Part shown: in pieces, positions 45,218 through 54,722 of the stretch | How positions within the stretch are numbered: the stretch's first letter is position 1 | How the letters are laid out: each line of letters starts with the position of its first letter | DNA from: Jonesiaceae bacterium BS-20 | GTDB lineage: Bacteria; Actinomycetota; Actinomycetes; Actinomycetales; Cellulomonadaceae | DNA length: 64,000 nt | Direction: 5' to 3' | Assembly: GCA_039995105.1 (NCBI GenBank) | Contig: CP146203.1 | Span: forward strand, 930,001 to 994,000 | Made by a program: the position numbers and the translations under genes | Notes under the pieces: model-generated | The model's database searches: none | Told to the model about the DNA's origin: nothing | Seen by the model: only the letters and a program-made list of their open reading frames with translations

Positions 45218-45628
45218 ATGAGACTCATGAAACGTTCGGCGGCTCGAGTTGGAATTGCTGCTGCAATGGCAGCTTCGATCGTAGGGGTGGGAGTGGTTGC
45301 TGCTGTGCCCGCTTCAGCTGCCCCGTCATGTTCATCTGGATATGTCTGTCTCTTCAACAGAACGGACGGGTCAGACGGCATCCGAGTTGCCTATCAGTAT
45401 GGACTCTCGAATTATGCAGGTAAAACCTTCTATAATTCATCAGAGCCACTTGACAACAATGTCGATGCGGTTCATTACAACTGGAACAATAGTCGTATCC
45501 AGTTCTTTACCGGCGCCAACTACAAAGACCGTCTTATTACGACTTACAAGCCGGGCGAACAGGGTTTTCGCAACTGGTCAAGTGGGAACAAGAATGTAGC
45601 TAGCTCACACAAGGAACTCAGCAACTAG
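45218..45628 (+). CDS. Secreted peptidase inhibitor I36-like protein, paralogue 2
   Basis: 136 residues from ATG 45218, after GGAGGAATTG. The signal peptide ends near VPASAAPS; CSSGYVCLFN, GLSNYAGKTFY, FTGANYKDRLI and YKPGEQGFRNWS are closely similar to paralogue 1, with the two cysteines kept. Tandem duplication followed by divergence. A terminator follows, so it is not in the same transcript as the lipoproteins downstream. Confidence 0.78.
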   Translation: MRLMKRSAARVGIAAAMAASIVGVGVVAAVPASAAPSCSSGYVCLFNRTDGSDGIRVAYQYGLSNYAGKTFYNSSEPLDNNVDAVHYNWNNSRIQFFTGANYKDRLITTYKPGEQGFRNWSSGNKNVASSHKELSN

Positions 45629-45645
45629 AGTTTTCTGTAAACTTG

Positions 45646-45687
45646 GGACAGGTGGTCCGCTCCTTCGCGTGAGCGGCTCACCTGTCC
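45646..45687 (+). terminator. Terminator after the second I36-like gene
   Basis: Outer stem GGACAGGTG (45646-45654) with CACCTGTCC (45679-45687), plus inner pairs GTCCGCTC/GAGCGG, followed by TGTTTCTGG. Confidence 0.75.
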
Positions 45688-45816
45688 TGTTTCTGGCGGT
45701 CTGTGCAGAGCATGTGTAATTATTTGACGACTTGCACGTCGCCACCCGCGATAAATTCGCGCATTGTTAACGTGGTTGATTCCACGAAATTTGCTGTCCC
45801 AAACCAAGGATTTCCA

Positions 45817-46788
45817 TTGAAGAGAATGATTAAGCGTCGCCAACTAGCAATAGGCGGCGCACTAGCTATTGCTTCCTTGCTCGCTGGATGTGGTGTTGAC
45901 TCGGGTGCAAAGGAGGACGATCTTTCGTCAGAGTCATTTGATCCGACGCAATTGCTACCTTCAACACTATTTCCGGGCACTTACGCGTTGCCGCTGGATG
46001 GGATAGTAGCGCCAGCAACAGAAGACGATCACGTTCGTGAAAGAGCGATTGCGCAACACGTTGCAAAGTGCATGGCCGAGGAAGGATTCGAATTCTCCAG
46101 CAATAACACTTACACCCAAACCGCTACTAAGAGTTACTATTACGGGATTACAAGTGTCCAAGAAGCTGCAGTCTATGGCTACCGCAGACCCGTTGAACTT
46201 GGAGTGGATAATCGAGATGACGAAACTCCAGAAGAAGATGGCAGTGGTGTGCCATCCGAAGAAGCGATGAATGGCGACTCAGAAGAGTTTGTTCTAGCCC
46301 TCAACGGTGATCAAGATGATTGGGTTCAGGTCAAAGATGAAACTAGTGGTGCCGTTGTTGCAAATTACGATCCAAATGCCTGTTGGGGAAAGGCGATGGA
46401 TGAACTTCAACCTAAGTGGGGGCAACGATACGCCTTAGAATCCATCGCATACCAGATAGCAGGGGATACCTACTTGGAATCGCTAAACTCTCAAGTAGTT
46501 ATTGATGGCTTTGCTGCCTGGAGCACCTGTATGGACACCAAAGGCTTTGATTTTGCAAATCCCGACGCAGCTTACCTGTCGGTTTGGGTGGGAGAAGTAC
46601 CGGGCCAAGAGGAAATCAAGACAGCGGTTGCAGATGCTGAATGTAAGGAGTCGACCGGTCTCAACAAGATATGGTCTGGGGAGATAGCGCGCCTGCAAAC
46701 TGCGGCGCTCAATAAGTATCCCGGTTTTGTGGAGCAGTGGAATGAGATCTTGCAGGCTGATCTTGATGCCGCGCGCGCGGCCAACTGA
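45817..46788 (+). CDS. Lipoprotein of MacAB-like export operon, paralogue A
   Basis: 323 residues from TTG 45817; the sequence AAGGATTTCC upstream and the TTG start are shared with paralogue B. The signal ends in the lipobox LAGC. Mature protein has ESFDPTQL, CMAEEGFEF, ACWGKAMDELQP and a C-terminal WSTCMDTKGFDF and VADAECKESTGLNKI segment, with paired cysteines. Uncharacterised family of actinobacterial lipoproteins; function unknown. First gene of a five-gene operon. Confidence 0.78.
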   Translation: MKRMIKRRQLAIGGALAIASLLAGCGVDSGAKEDDLSSESFDPTQLLPSTLFPGTYALPLDGIVAPATEDDHVRERAIAQHVAKCMAEEGFEFSSNNTYTQTATKSYYYGITSVQEAAVYGYRRPVELGVDNRDDETPEEDGSGVPSEEAMNGDSEEFVLALNGDQDDWVQVKDETSGAVVANYDPNACWGKAMDELQPKWGQRYALESIAYQIAGDTYLESLNSQVVIDGFAAWSTCMDTKGFDFANPDAAYLSVWVGEVPGQEEIKTAVADAECKESTGLNKIWSGEIARLQTAALNKYPGFVEQWNEILQADLDAARAAN

Positions 46789-46831
46789 GTACCCGGACCA
46801 CATCATTAATTAGCACTTAAGGATTTCCCAC

Positions 46832-47806
46832 TTGAAGAAGACATCAAAGCGGCACGTTGTCGCGCTAGGAAGCTTGATCGCAATTTCGGCACTTTTGGTT
46901 GGGTGCGGGGCTGAGCCAGTTGCTTTGGACAAAGGCAACTCTGCAGAGTCATTTGATTCCACGCAGTTACCACCGTCGTCGCTCTTTCAAGGCACCTATG
47001 CTCTTCCCCTTGATGTAGTAATATCGCCGACGACAGAACAAGTACAGACGCGCGGTAGGGCTCTGTCACAGCACATTTCAAAGTGCATGGCTGAAAAAGG
47101 ATTTGAGTACACCAGCAACAATGGTTATTCCCAAACAAAAAGTTACATCTACGGAATTACCAGTGCCTCTGAAGCTTCGGTGTATGGGTACAGGAATCCG
47201 GTGGAACCCGGCACCGAACAACTGGAAACTGAAGTTGACCGCCCCGAAGAAGAGGGAGCGAGTGGGCTTGAACCAGCTGCGGAGGGTTCTGGGTTGAGTG
47301 CAGAATATTATTTGGCTCTGAACGGCAATCAAGACGAGTGGATTCCAGTTGAGGATGAAACGACCGGAGCTGTAGTTGCCAACTATGAACCTGATTCCTG
47401 CTGGGGCAAGGCCATGGATGAACTCCAGCCCAGGTGGGGACAGCGGTACTCGTTAGAATCCGTTGCCTACGAGATTGCCGGGGATGCTAGCCTTCGGGCC
47501 CTCAATTCCCAGAGTGTCCAGGATGGTTTTGCTGATTGGAGCGCCTGCATGGATGGTAGGGGGTTTGATTATGCGGAACCAAGTGCTGCCTACCTATCTG
47601 AGTGGCCAGGTGACACGCCTGGAATTGATGAGATCAAAACGGCCGTAGCTGACGCGGAATGCAAGGAATCTACCGGGCTCAACAAGATTTGGTCAGCTGA
47701 AAATGCGCGGTTCCAGACTGAGGCACTCAACGAATATCCAGGTTTTGTGGAGCAGTGGAACGAGATCTTGCAAGCCGAACTAGATGCCGCGCGCGGTGTC
47801 AAATGA
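46832..47806 (+). CDS. Lipoprotein of MacAB-like export operon, paralogue B
   Basis: 324 residues from TTG 46832 (AAGGATTTCC upstream). Lipobox LVGC. More than half of its residues agree with paralogue A along the whole length, including CMAEKGFEY, WGQRYSLES and VADAECKESTGLNKIWS. Its stop overlaps the start of the adaptor gene (ATGA at 47803). The duplication includes the ribosome-binding region. Confidence 0.8.
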   Translation: MKKTSKRHVVALGSLIAISALLVGCGAEPVALDKGNSAESFDSTQLPPSSLFQGTYALPLDVVISPTTEQVQTRGRALSQHISKCMAEKGFEYTSNNGYSQTKSYIYGITSASEASVYGYRNPVEPGTEQLETEVDRPEEEGASGLEPAAEGSGLSAEYYLALNGNQDEWIPVEDETTGAVVANYEPDSCWGKAMDELQPRWGQRYSLESVAYEIAGDASLRALNSQSVQDGFADWSACMDGRGFDYAEPSAAYLSEWPGDTPGIDEIKTAVADAECKESTGLNKIWSAENARFQTEALNEYPGFVEQWNEILQAELDAARGVK

Positions 47807-49017
47807 GAGGTAAGACTCCCATTATTTTTGGGGTAAGTGTCCTAGTTGCGGTTGGGGTTGGATGGGCCGGCGGTGCGTTGATGCAAAGCCCAAGTGAAGC
47901 CCAACTCCCCGTTGCGCAGGTGCCGGTGGTGACGGCGGCGGTTGAAGAACGTGCGCTGTCCGCGACGGTTAGCACCATGGGGGAGTTAAAGGTTGCCGGG
48001 ATTATTGAGGTCATGCCTAGTGCACCGCAGGATCGGGCAGGGGTAATTTCTGCTACTCCGTTGACCAAAGGATCATCCGTTGCTTGGTGCAGTCCGCTCA
48101 TTGAAGTTTCTGGCCGCCCATTGCTTGCACTTGAAGGTGCTGTCCCGGCATACCGCGATCTCCAGGAAGGTGATAGCGGTCCCGATGTGAAACAACTACA
48201 GGATGCCCTGCGCTCGTGTGGGTTCTACTCGGGTGCATCCGATGGAGTATTTGGTGCCAATACTGCTAAGGCCGTCCGGCAGATGTACAAGGGTAATTCC
48301 TATAAGGTGCCCACCGCCACTGTTGAGGTGATCGCAAGTGAAGGAGCGAGAAAGCCTGCAAGCGAGGGAAGCGATGGCACCGGTTCGGGTTCAAGGGGCT
48401 CCGGTGAAGGTGGCACACTTCCGGGCGATGGTACTCCAACTACTCGTGAAGTAGTTGCTGTTCCGGCAAGTGAACTGGGCTTCTTGGCCGCGGGTGGCAC
48501 CGTTTCTGAGGTCCTGAGTGTGGGTACACCGATTGGTGAAGACCCGGGTTTGAGGATCACTACGAAGGGGTTCCGAGTTGATGCTCGGATTAATCCTTTG
48601 GACCGTCTGGATCTGGAAGCGGGCATGCCCGCAACAATCTCTATTGCGAATCAGAATATTGCCGTTGTCTTGCCGGAACTTCCAGATACCGCAAGCAAGG
48701 ACTCGGGTGGCACCGGGGAAATGTATTATCCGGTCAGCTTTTCTATCACCGAGGATATTGACCCGGCGTTGGTAGGGTCCGCAGTCCAAGTCTCCGTCGT
48801 TGTAGGTGCTGATACCGTGCACCCGCTCGTGGTGCCGGTGACCGCTATCTACACGGATGCTGGATCAGGCAATTACGTATTGCGTTCCACCCCGGATGCG
48901 GAGGCAGCTTCTGAAAAGGTCTCCGTCATCCTTGGGGAGTCCCGGGGCGGGTACGCTGCGATCACCGTCCAAGGCGGCGGGTTGGCCGTTGGTGATGAGG
49001 TTGTGCTCGGTGGATGA
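47803..49017 (+). CDS. MacA/HlyD-like adaptor with peptidoglycan-binding domain
   Basis: 404 residues from ATG 47803. An N-terminal membrane segment (VSVLVAVGVGWAGGALM) is followed by an adaptor-like region, a PG_binding_1 domain (about 120-180: GDSGPDVKQLQDALRSCGFY, DGVFGANTAKAVRQM), a Gly/Ser-rich linker and a C-terminal beta-rich part like HlyD/efflux adaptors. The peptidoglycan-binding domain would hold the exporter against the wall. Overlaps the upstream lipoprotein and the downstream ATPase gene. Confidence 0.82.
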   Translation: MRGKTPIIFGVSVLVAVGVGWAGGALMQSPSEAQLPVAQVPVVTAAVEERALSATVSTMGELKVAGIIEVMPSAPQDRAGVISATPLTKGSSVAWCSPLIEVSGRPLLALEGAVPAYRDLQEGDSGPDVKQLQDALRSCGFYSGASDGVFGANTAKAVRQMYKGNSYKVPTATVEVIASEGARKPASEGSDGTGSGSRGSGEGGTLPGDGTPTTREVVAVPASELGFLAAGGTVSEVLSVGTPIGEDPGLRITTKGFRVDARINPLDRLDLEAGMPATISIANQNIAVVLPELPDTASKDSGGTGEMYYPVSFSITEDIDPALVGSAVQVSVVVGADTVHPLVVPVTAIYTDAGSGNYVLRSTPDAEAASEKVSVILGESRGGYAAITVQGGGLAVGDEVVLGG

Positions 49018-49714
49018 GTTCACAAACCCCCAGCCCCGTAATGTCTTGGAACTGCATGGGGTCACCCGGCACTTTGAAGAGGGCAGGGTTAAAGCTGTTA
49101 GAGGTGTTGACCTCACCGTTCAATCCGGGGACTATTGCGCAATCATGGGGCGGTCTGGCTCGGGTAAGTCAACGCTGCTGAACATTCTTGGGCTCATTGA
49201 CCGGCCCACCGAAGGCACCTATCTGGTTGAGGGCAACGATATTGCCACCATGCGTGCGGCACACGTGGACTCACTGCGAGCGGAAACTTTTGGGTTTGTA
49301 TTCCAAGCGTTTCACCTAGTGCCGTACCTAACCACCCGGGAGAACGTGGAACTTGGACTAACCTACCGGGCACCCACGCGGGCCGCGCGTGCCAAGATGA
49401 TTTCCACCGCCTTGGAGCAGGTTGGAGTTGACCACCGAGCCTCGATGGAGGTCAGCAACCTTTCCGGAGGTGAGCGACAACGCGTCGCAATCGCGCGTGC
49501 GCTGGTGCGCAATCCTGCAGTTTTGTTGGCAGACGAACCAACAGGAAACCTGGACGAGGAAAACGCGGCCGCGATCTTGGAACTCTTTGACCAAATCAAC
49601 CAAGCTGGCACTACGTTGCTGGTGGTCACCCACGACGTTGAAACCGCTGAACGTGCGAGCCGGCAACTGATCATGAGCGACGGCCTGTTGAGTAACCGGG
49701 AGCTGGTCAAATGA
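49010..49714 (+). CDS. MacB-type ABC transporter ATP-binding protein
   Basis: 234 residues from GTG 49010, in frame and overlapping the adaptor stop by eight bases. Walker A GRSGSGKST, signature LSGGERQR, Walker B VLLADEPTGNLD, VVTHDVETA. LolD/MacB family. Pairs with the FtsX-like permease next to it (overlap 49711-49714) to power extracytoplasmic release of a lipid, peptide or protein. Confidence 0.92.
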   Translation: MDEFTNPQPRNVLELHGVTRHFEEGRVKAVRGVDLTVQSGDYCAIMGRSGSGKSTLLNILGLIDRPTEGTYLVEGNDIATMRAAHVDSLRAETFGFVFQAFHLVPYLTTRENVELGLTYRAPTRAARAKMISTALEQVGVDHRASMEVSNLSGGERQRVAIARALVRNPAVLLADEPTGNLDEENAAAILELFDQINQAGTTLLVVTHDVETAERASRQLIMSDGLLSNRELVK

Positions 49715-50937
49715 GCCAAAATACCCTGACTCAAAAAGCCCTGCGCCCCAGTGGCTGGCTTATCCTCGAGCAAAGCATCAAATCTATTGTGCGCCGCCCT
49801 GGCCGTGCCTTAGCCACCGCGACCGGCATTGCTTTGGGTATAGCCGTGCTGATTACCTCAATGGGCTTTGCCAGCACCGTAAACTCCGAGGTCAACGCAT
49901 CCTTTGATGCCACCTCGGCCACCCAGATTCGAGTGAAAGAAGCGGATAATCTTGCCACAGACGGATTGTTTGCCCCCTTCTTGGAAGGGTCAACGTTCGA
50001 TCATACTGTGGGGGAACTGGAAGGTGTTGTAGCGGCGGGCCTGATCTGGCAGGTACTGCCGGAGGTACGAGTCCGCCTGAACCCAGCCGCACCCGAGTAT
50101 GGTTTTCCACTTTTGGTTGCATCGCCCGGTATCTTAGACGCTGCCCAAGCAACCTTAAAGTCAGGCCGCTTCTATGACGAACGACCACTAGACATCCGCA
50201 CCCCACAGGTGGTTCTGGGTCCCAGAGCCGCCTCCGAGCTTGGCCTCGAACGCGTTGCCCCTGGTATGAGCATCGAAGTGGATAACCGGCTCATGGTCGT
50301 AGCTGGGATTCTGGACTCCCCAGGCACAGCCCCGGAACTGAGCCCCGCAATCCTAATCTCTGCAACGACGGCTAACCAACTTGGTGGCACGTATGCCGAT
50401 CGAAATCTAGAAGGCGCAATCGTCCGGTCTGAACTAGGCGCCGCCCAAGCGGTAAGCCGTGCACTGCCATTAGCCATCAGGCCAGACAACCCAGAACGCG
50501 TGGGACTCATGGTCCCGCCAGACATTACGACGCTGCGGGACACCGTCCAAGGATCCCTCAATGGTTTGGCGATTGGTGTTGCCGGATTCTCCGTTATTGT
50601 AGGCGCCGTGGGAATCATGAACTCCATGCTCATCTCCGTCGCACAGCGCTCCGGTGAGATCGGTCTACGCCGCGCACTCGGCGCCACAAGACGCTGGATC
50701 TTGGTCCAGTTCCTCGCCGAAGGCCTGATTCTTGGATTTGTTGGGGCGGTCTTTGGTGCCGCCATTGCGATCCTTGCTCTCCTGGGCGTCTCCGCATATA
50801 ACGGGTGGTCCCCGGTTTTGGACCCCGCGTTACCGCTAGCGGCACCACTCGTGGGAGCCATTGTTGGACTCCTGGCGGCAGCCTACCCAGCCAGCCGAGC
50901 AGCGCGCTTGGAACCAGCGATGACCCTTAAGCAGTAA
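49711..50937 (+). CDS. MacB-type ABC permease, FtsX family
   Basis: 408 residues: one N-terminal helix (RPGRALATATGIALGIAVLI), a periplasmic-type extracellular region of about 230 residues, and three C-terminal helices with the FtsX motif GEIGLRRALGATRRWILVQF. Mechanotransmission-type exporters with this fold act on substrates outside the membrane. Last gene of the operon with the two lipoproteins and adaptor; no terminator is obvious before the ileS leader. Confidence 0.92.
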   Translation: MSQNTLTQKALRPSGWLILEQSIKSIVRRPGRALATATGIALGIAVLITSMGFASTVNSEVNASFDATSATQIRVKEADNLATDGLFAPFLEGSTFDHTVGELEGVVAAGLIWQVLPEVRVRLNPAAPEYGFPLLVASPGILDAAQATLKSGRFYDERPLDIRTPQVVLGPRAASELGLERVAPGMSIEVDNRLMVVAGILDSPGTAPELSPAILISATTANQLGGTYADRNLEGAIVRSELGAAQAVSRALPLAIRPDNPERVGLMVPPDITTLRDTVQGSLNGLAIGVAGFSVIVGAVGIMNSMLISVAQRSGEIGLRRALGATRRWILVQFLAEGLILGFVGAVFGAAIAILALLGVSAYNGWSPVLDPALPLAAPLVGAIVGLLAAAYPASRAARLEPAMTLKQ

Positions 50938-50989
50938 AGAAAAGGAGAAAAATCTCTCAACACGCGGCTTAGATTTCCGTTGCGGGGCC

Positions 50990-51260
50990 ATGGGGCCTAG
51001 GATGGGTAAATCGGCTTTGACCCGGCCATCACCGGCGAGCCTTCGGAAGAACGAGCCTAGTCACGCGCCGCGGTGTCCGTAAGGACCCGCTCGTTGCAGG
51101 TGCGCGCAGTACAGCTCTAGTAGAACCGAACGGGATAGCCCGTTACAGCTATTTAAGAGGTTGATGTGTTGTTGCCTGCGTAATACCCCGATTACCGGGG
51201 CCCGGCCCACATGTCAGCAAGCGGGGTGGTACCGCGGCCAAACGCACCTGCGTTTTGAGC
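50990..51260 (+). promoter_or_regulatory. T-box leader (tRNA-Ile sensing) of ileS
   Basis: The conserved T-box sequence GGGTGGTACCGCGG lies at 51224-51237. Upstream, GGCCATCACCGGCGAGCC contains the probable specifier ATC (51028-51030) in a short stem I, followed by CTTCGGAAGAACGAG, typical of actinobacterial ileS T-boxes. A hairpin AACGGG/CCCGTT lies in between. No strong terminator follows; the leader probably controls access to the ribosome site (GGAG 51295-51298), i.e. translation, as is known for this class. Confidence 0.9.
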
Positions 51261-51309
51261 TCGTCCTCGCACAGAAGATACGTTGGTCCACCCTGGAGTT
51301 ATAGACGCC

Positions 51310-54300
51310 ATGAGTCTGACACCCAAAAACTCTTACCCATTGCACCGCGATGATACTGCCGTGCCCGCCTCACCGAACCTTCCTGCCCTTGAGGAAGAAG
51401 TACTTGAGTACTGGAGACAAGACAACACCTTCCAGGCGTCAATTGACAACCGTGAAGCCGGCGAGAACGGATCCAACGAGTTTGTCTTCTACGACGGCCC
51501 TCCCTTTGCTAACGGTCTGCCGCACTACGGCCACCTACTGACCGGTTACGCCAAGGACGTTGTGCCACGCTTTGAAACCATGCGCGGGCGCCGTGTTGAG
51601 CGCCGCTTTGGTTGGGACACCCACGGACTGCCAGCCGAGCTGGAAGCCGAGCGCGTCTTAGGAATCACCGACAAGTCCCAGATCGAAGAGATGGGCATTG
51701 GGGCATTCAACGAGGCATGCCGCACCTCAGTCCTTCAGTACACGGGCGAATGGCAGGAATATGTCACCCGCCAGGCCCGCTGGGTGGACTTTGACAACGA
51801 CTACAAGACCCTTGACCCGACCTTCATGGAATCGGCTATCTGGGCGTTCAAGCAACTGTATGACAAGGGCTTGGCCTATGAGGGCTACCGCGTGCTGCCA
51901 TACTGCTGGCGCGATGAAACCCCGCTGTCCAACCACGAGCTGGGTATGGATGATGACGTTTACCAGTCCCGCCAAGACCCAGCGCTGACCATCGGGCTGC
52001 GCCTTGAGACGGGCGAGCTCGCCCTGATCTGGACCACCACCCCGTGGACCATGCCGTCAAACCTCGCAATCGCCGTTGGCCCGGACGTTGAGTACGCCGT
52101 GGTCCAGCCCGGCCCAGACTCTGAGTTTGCGGGCGAGAAAATAGTCATTGGGGCATCGCGAGTCTCTGCTTATGCCAAGGAACTTGGTGAGGACCCGGTT
52201 GTTCTTGAAACGCTGACCGGTAAGGACCTCGTGGGCCGCCGCTACCAGGCTGCGTTCAACTACTTTGCGAACGACCCGGAGAACCCGGCCGCACACCAGA
52301 TCATCTCCGCAGACTTTGTTACGTCTGATGACGGAACCGGTCTGGTCCACATGGCACCCGCCTTCGGTGAAGATGACATGATCGCCTGTGATGCCAACGG
52401 GATCAAGCCGGTCGTTCCCATCGATGACAAGGGCGAGTTCACCGCGCTAGTTCCGGACTACCAGGGACAACAGGTTTTCGATGCCAACCCTGCGATCATC
52501 CGTGACCTCAAGGATGGCACCGGCCCGCTTGCCGACATTGCGGCAGAAAAGCGCGCGCGGGTTATCCGCCACGAGACGTACCAGCACTCCTACCCGCACT
52601 GCTGGCGCTGCCGCAACCCGTTGATCTACAAGGCCGTGTCCTCGTGGTTCATCAAGGTGACCCAGTTCCGCGACCGCATGGTCGAGCTGAACGAGGAGAT
52701 CACCTGGGTTCCCGGGCACATCAAGCAGGGCCAATTTGGTAAGTGGATCGCCAACGCCCGCGACTGGTCCATCTCCCGCAACCGCTACTTTGGTACGCCA
52801 ATTCCGGTGTGGGTTTCAGACAACCCCGAGTACCCGCGCATTGACGTGTACGGCTCGTTTGCTGAGATCGAGGCGGACTTTGGCCGCCTGCCACTAAACG
52901 ACCGCGGTGAGCCAGACCTGCACCGCCCGTACATTGACGAGCTAACCCGGCCTAACCCGGACGACCCAACGGGCAAGTCCACCATGGTCCGAATCTCTGA
53001 CGTGCTCGACGTGTGGTTTGACTCCGGGGCAATGCCGTTTGCTCAGGTGCACTACCCGTTTGAAAACCAAGAGTGGTTTGAAGACCACCACCCGGGTGAC
53101 TTCATTGTTGAGTACATTGGCCAAACCCGCGGCTGGTTCTACACCCTGCACGTGCTGGCCACGGCACTGTTTGACCGCCCGGCGTTCAAAACTGCAGTCT
53201 CCCACGGAATCGTTCTGGGCTCCGATGGCCGCAAGATGAGCAAGTCGCTGCGCAACTACCCGGACGTGTCCACGGTGCTGGACCGCGACGGTTCTGACGC
53301 TATGCGCTGGTTCCTCATGTCCAGCCCAATCCTGCGCGGTGGAAACCTCGTGGTGACGGAAGAAGGTATCCGTGACTCGGTCCGCCAGGTGCTCCTGCCG
53401 GTTTGGTCCACGTACTACTTCTTTACGTTGTATGCCTCGGCTGCCAACAAGGGTGAGGGATACCTGGCCCGTGCGGTCACCCCGGAAGAAGTTTCCGGCC
53501 TAGGAGACCTCGACCGCTACCTGCTGGCACGCACCCGCAACTTGGTTGCCAAGGTGACCGAGCAGATGGATGGCTTTGACATCTCGGGCGCCTGTGAGTC
53601 GGTCCGTGAGTACCTCGACGTATTGACCAACTGGTACGTGCGCACCCAGCGTGACCGCTTCTGGGAAGAGGACCGGGGCGCGTTCAACACCCTGTACACC
53701 GCGCTTGAGACGCTGACCCGCCTCATGGCTCCGCTAGCTCCTCTGTTGACCGAGGAAATTTGGCGCGGTCTGACTGGTGAGCGTTCAGTGCACCTTATGG
53801 ACTGGCCTGACTTGGCCGGTCACTACGGTGACATCCTGGTGGCTGATGACGAGCTCGTGGCCAACATGGACTCTATTCGCGCGGCCGTTTCACTTTCGCT
53901 TTCCTTGCGCAAGGCCCACAAGCAGCGCGTGCGCCAGCCGTTGGCAAAGTTGACCCTGGTGGTTCCAGAACCGGGCACGCTTGCGCCTTACACGGGACTG
54001 CTCGAGACAGAACTGAATGTCAAGACGGTTGAACTGCTGGCACTGACCGATGAGGTCACCGCCCAGTTTGGCATTAGCCAAAACCTCGCGGTGAACGCTC
54101 GGGCGGCCGGTCCGCGCTTGGGCCGTGGCGTCCAGTTTGCTATCAAGGCCGCTAAGTCAGGTAACTGGGAAGAGGTGGACGGTGTTGTCACCGTGCACAC
54201 CGACAACGGCCCGGTTGCTCTTGAACCAGCAGAGTATGAGCTGACCACGGTGGTTAAGGCCTCAGATGACCAAGATATTGCTGCGGCAGTCCTGGGCACC

Positions 54301-54570
54301 GGCGGTTTTGTAGTGCTGGACCTTCACCTGAGCGAGGACCTAATCGCTGAGGGGTATGCTCGGGACACCATCCGTGAGGTCCAAGACGCCCGTAAGGCTG
54401 CTGGCCTGATGGTTTCTGACCGCATTGACCTGGTACTCGATATCCCAACCGAGTTTGTTGCGGCCGCTCAGCAGTTCTCGGAGCTCATTGCAGCCGAGAC
54501 GCTAGCCGTTTCGATCGCAGTTAACGCGGTGTCCGGTGAGCGTGCAGCGCATGTATCTAAGGCCAACTAG
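51310..54570 (+). CDS. ileS: Isoleucine-tRNA ligase
   Basis: 1086 residues from ATG 51310 (GGAG 11 bases upstream); an earlier in-frame start lies inside the leader. Class I motifs: HIGH-type HYGH ([14 protein letters not shown]), [18 protein letters not shown] in [13 protein letters not shown]. The long form with large editing and C-terminal parts matches actinobacterial/eukaryote-like IleS; this class contains enzymes less sensitive to mupirocin, but resistance cannot be predicted here. Regulated by the T-box. Confidence 0.97.
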   Translation: MSLTPKNSYPLHRDDTAVPASPNLPALEEEVLEYWRQDNTFQASIDNREAGENGSNEFVFYDGPPFANGLPHYGHLLTGYAKDVVPRFETMRGRRVERRFGWDTHGLPAELEAERVLGITDKSQIEEMGIGAFNEACRTSVLQYTGEWQEYVTRQARWVDFDNDYKTLDPTFMESAIWAFKQLYDKGLAYEGYRVLPYCWRDETPLSNHELGMDDDVYQSRQDPALTIGLRLETGELALIWTTTPWTMPSNLAIAVGPDVEYAVVQPGPDSEFAGEKIVIGASRVSAYAKELGEDPVVLETLTGKDLVGRRYQAAFNYFANDPENPAAHQIISADFVTSDDGTGLVHMAPAFGEDDMIACDANGIKPVVPIDDKGEFTALVPDYQGQQVFDANPAIIRDLKDGTGPLADIAAEKRARVIRHETYQHSYPHCWRCRNPLIYKAVSSWFIKVTQFRDRMVELNEEITWVPGHIKQGQFGKWIANARDWSISRNRYFGTPIPVWVSDNPEYPRIDVYGSFAEIEADFGRLPLNDRGEPDLHRPYIDELTRPNPDDPTGKSTMVRISDVLDVWFDSGAMPFAQVHYPFENQEWFEDHHPGDFIVEYIGQTRGWFYTLHVLATALFDRPAFKTAVSHGIVLGSDGRKMSKSLRNYPDVSTVLDRDGSDAMRWFLMSSPILRGGNLVVTEEGIRDSVRQVLLPVWSTYYFFTLYASAANKGEGYLARAVTPEEVSGLGDLDRYLLARTRNLVAKVTEQMDGFDISGACESVREYLDVLTNWYVRTQRDRFWEEDRGAFNTLYTALETLTRLMAPLAPLLTEEIWRGLTGERSVHLMDWPDLAGHYGDILVADDELVANMDSIRAAVSLSLSLRKAHKQRVRQPLAKLTLVVPEPGTLAPYTGLLETELNVKTVELLALTDEVTAQFGISQNLAVNARAAGPRLGRGVQFAIKAAKSGNWEEVDGVVTVHTDNGPVALEPAEYELTTVVKASDDQDIAAAVLGTGGFVVLDLHLSEDLIAEGYARDTIREVQDARKAAGLMVSDRIDLVLDIPTEFVAAAQQFSELIAAETLAVSIAVNAVSGERAAHVSKAN

Positions 54571-54602
54571 GTTTTAGTAAGGTCTCAAATAGGCATCAAT
54601 TG

Positions 54603-54639
54603 GGCAGGACTGGCTGGCGACAAGCCCGCTGGTCCTGCC
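54603..54639 (+). terminator. Terminator after ileS
   Basis: Stem GGCAGGAC (54603-54610) with GTCCTGCC (54632-54639) and additional inner pairing, 33 bp beyond the ileS stop, followed by TTGCATTTC. Confidence 0.7.
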
Positions 54640-54722
54640 TTGCATTTCGGTCGCGACGTTCTTTGGCCGCGGTGCTTCAGGCAGTTACGTAGTCAAGTGG
54701 TTTCAATGAAGGGGATGCACAA

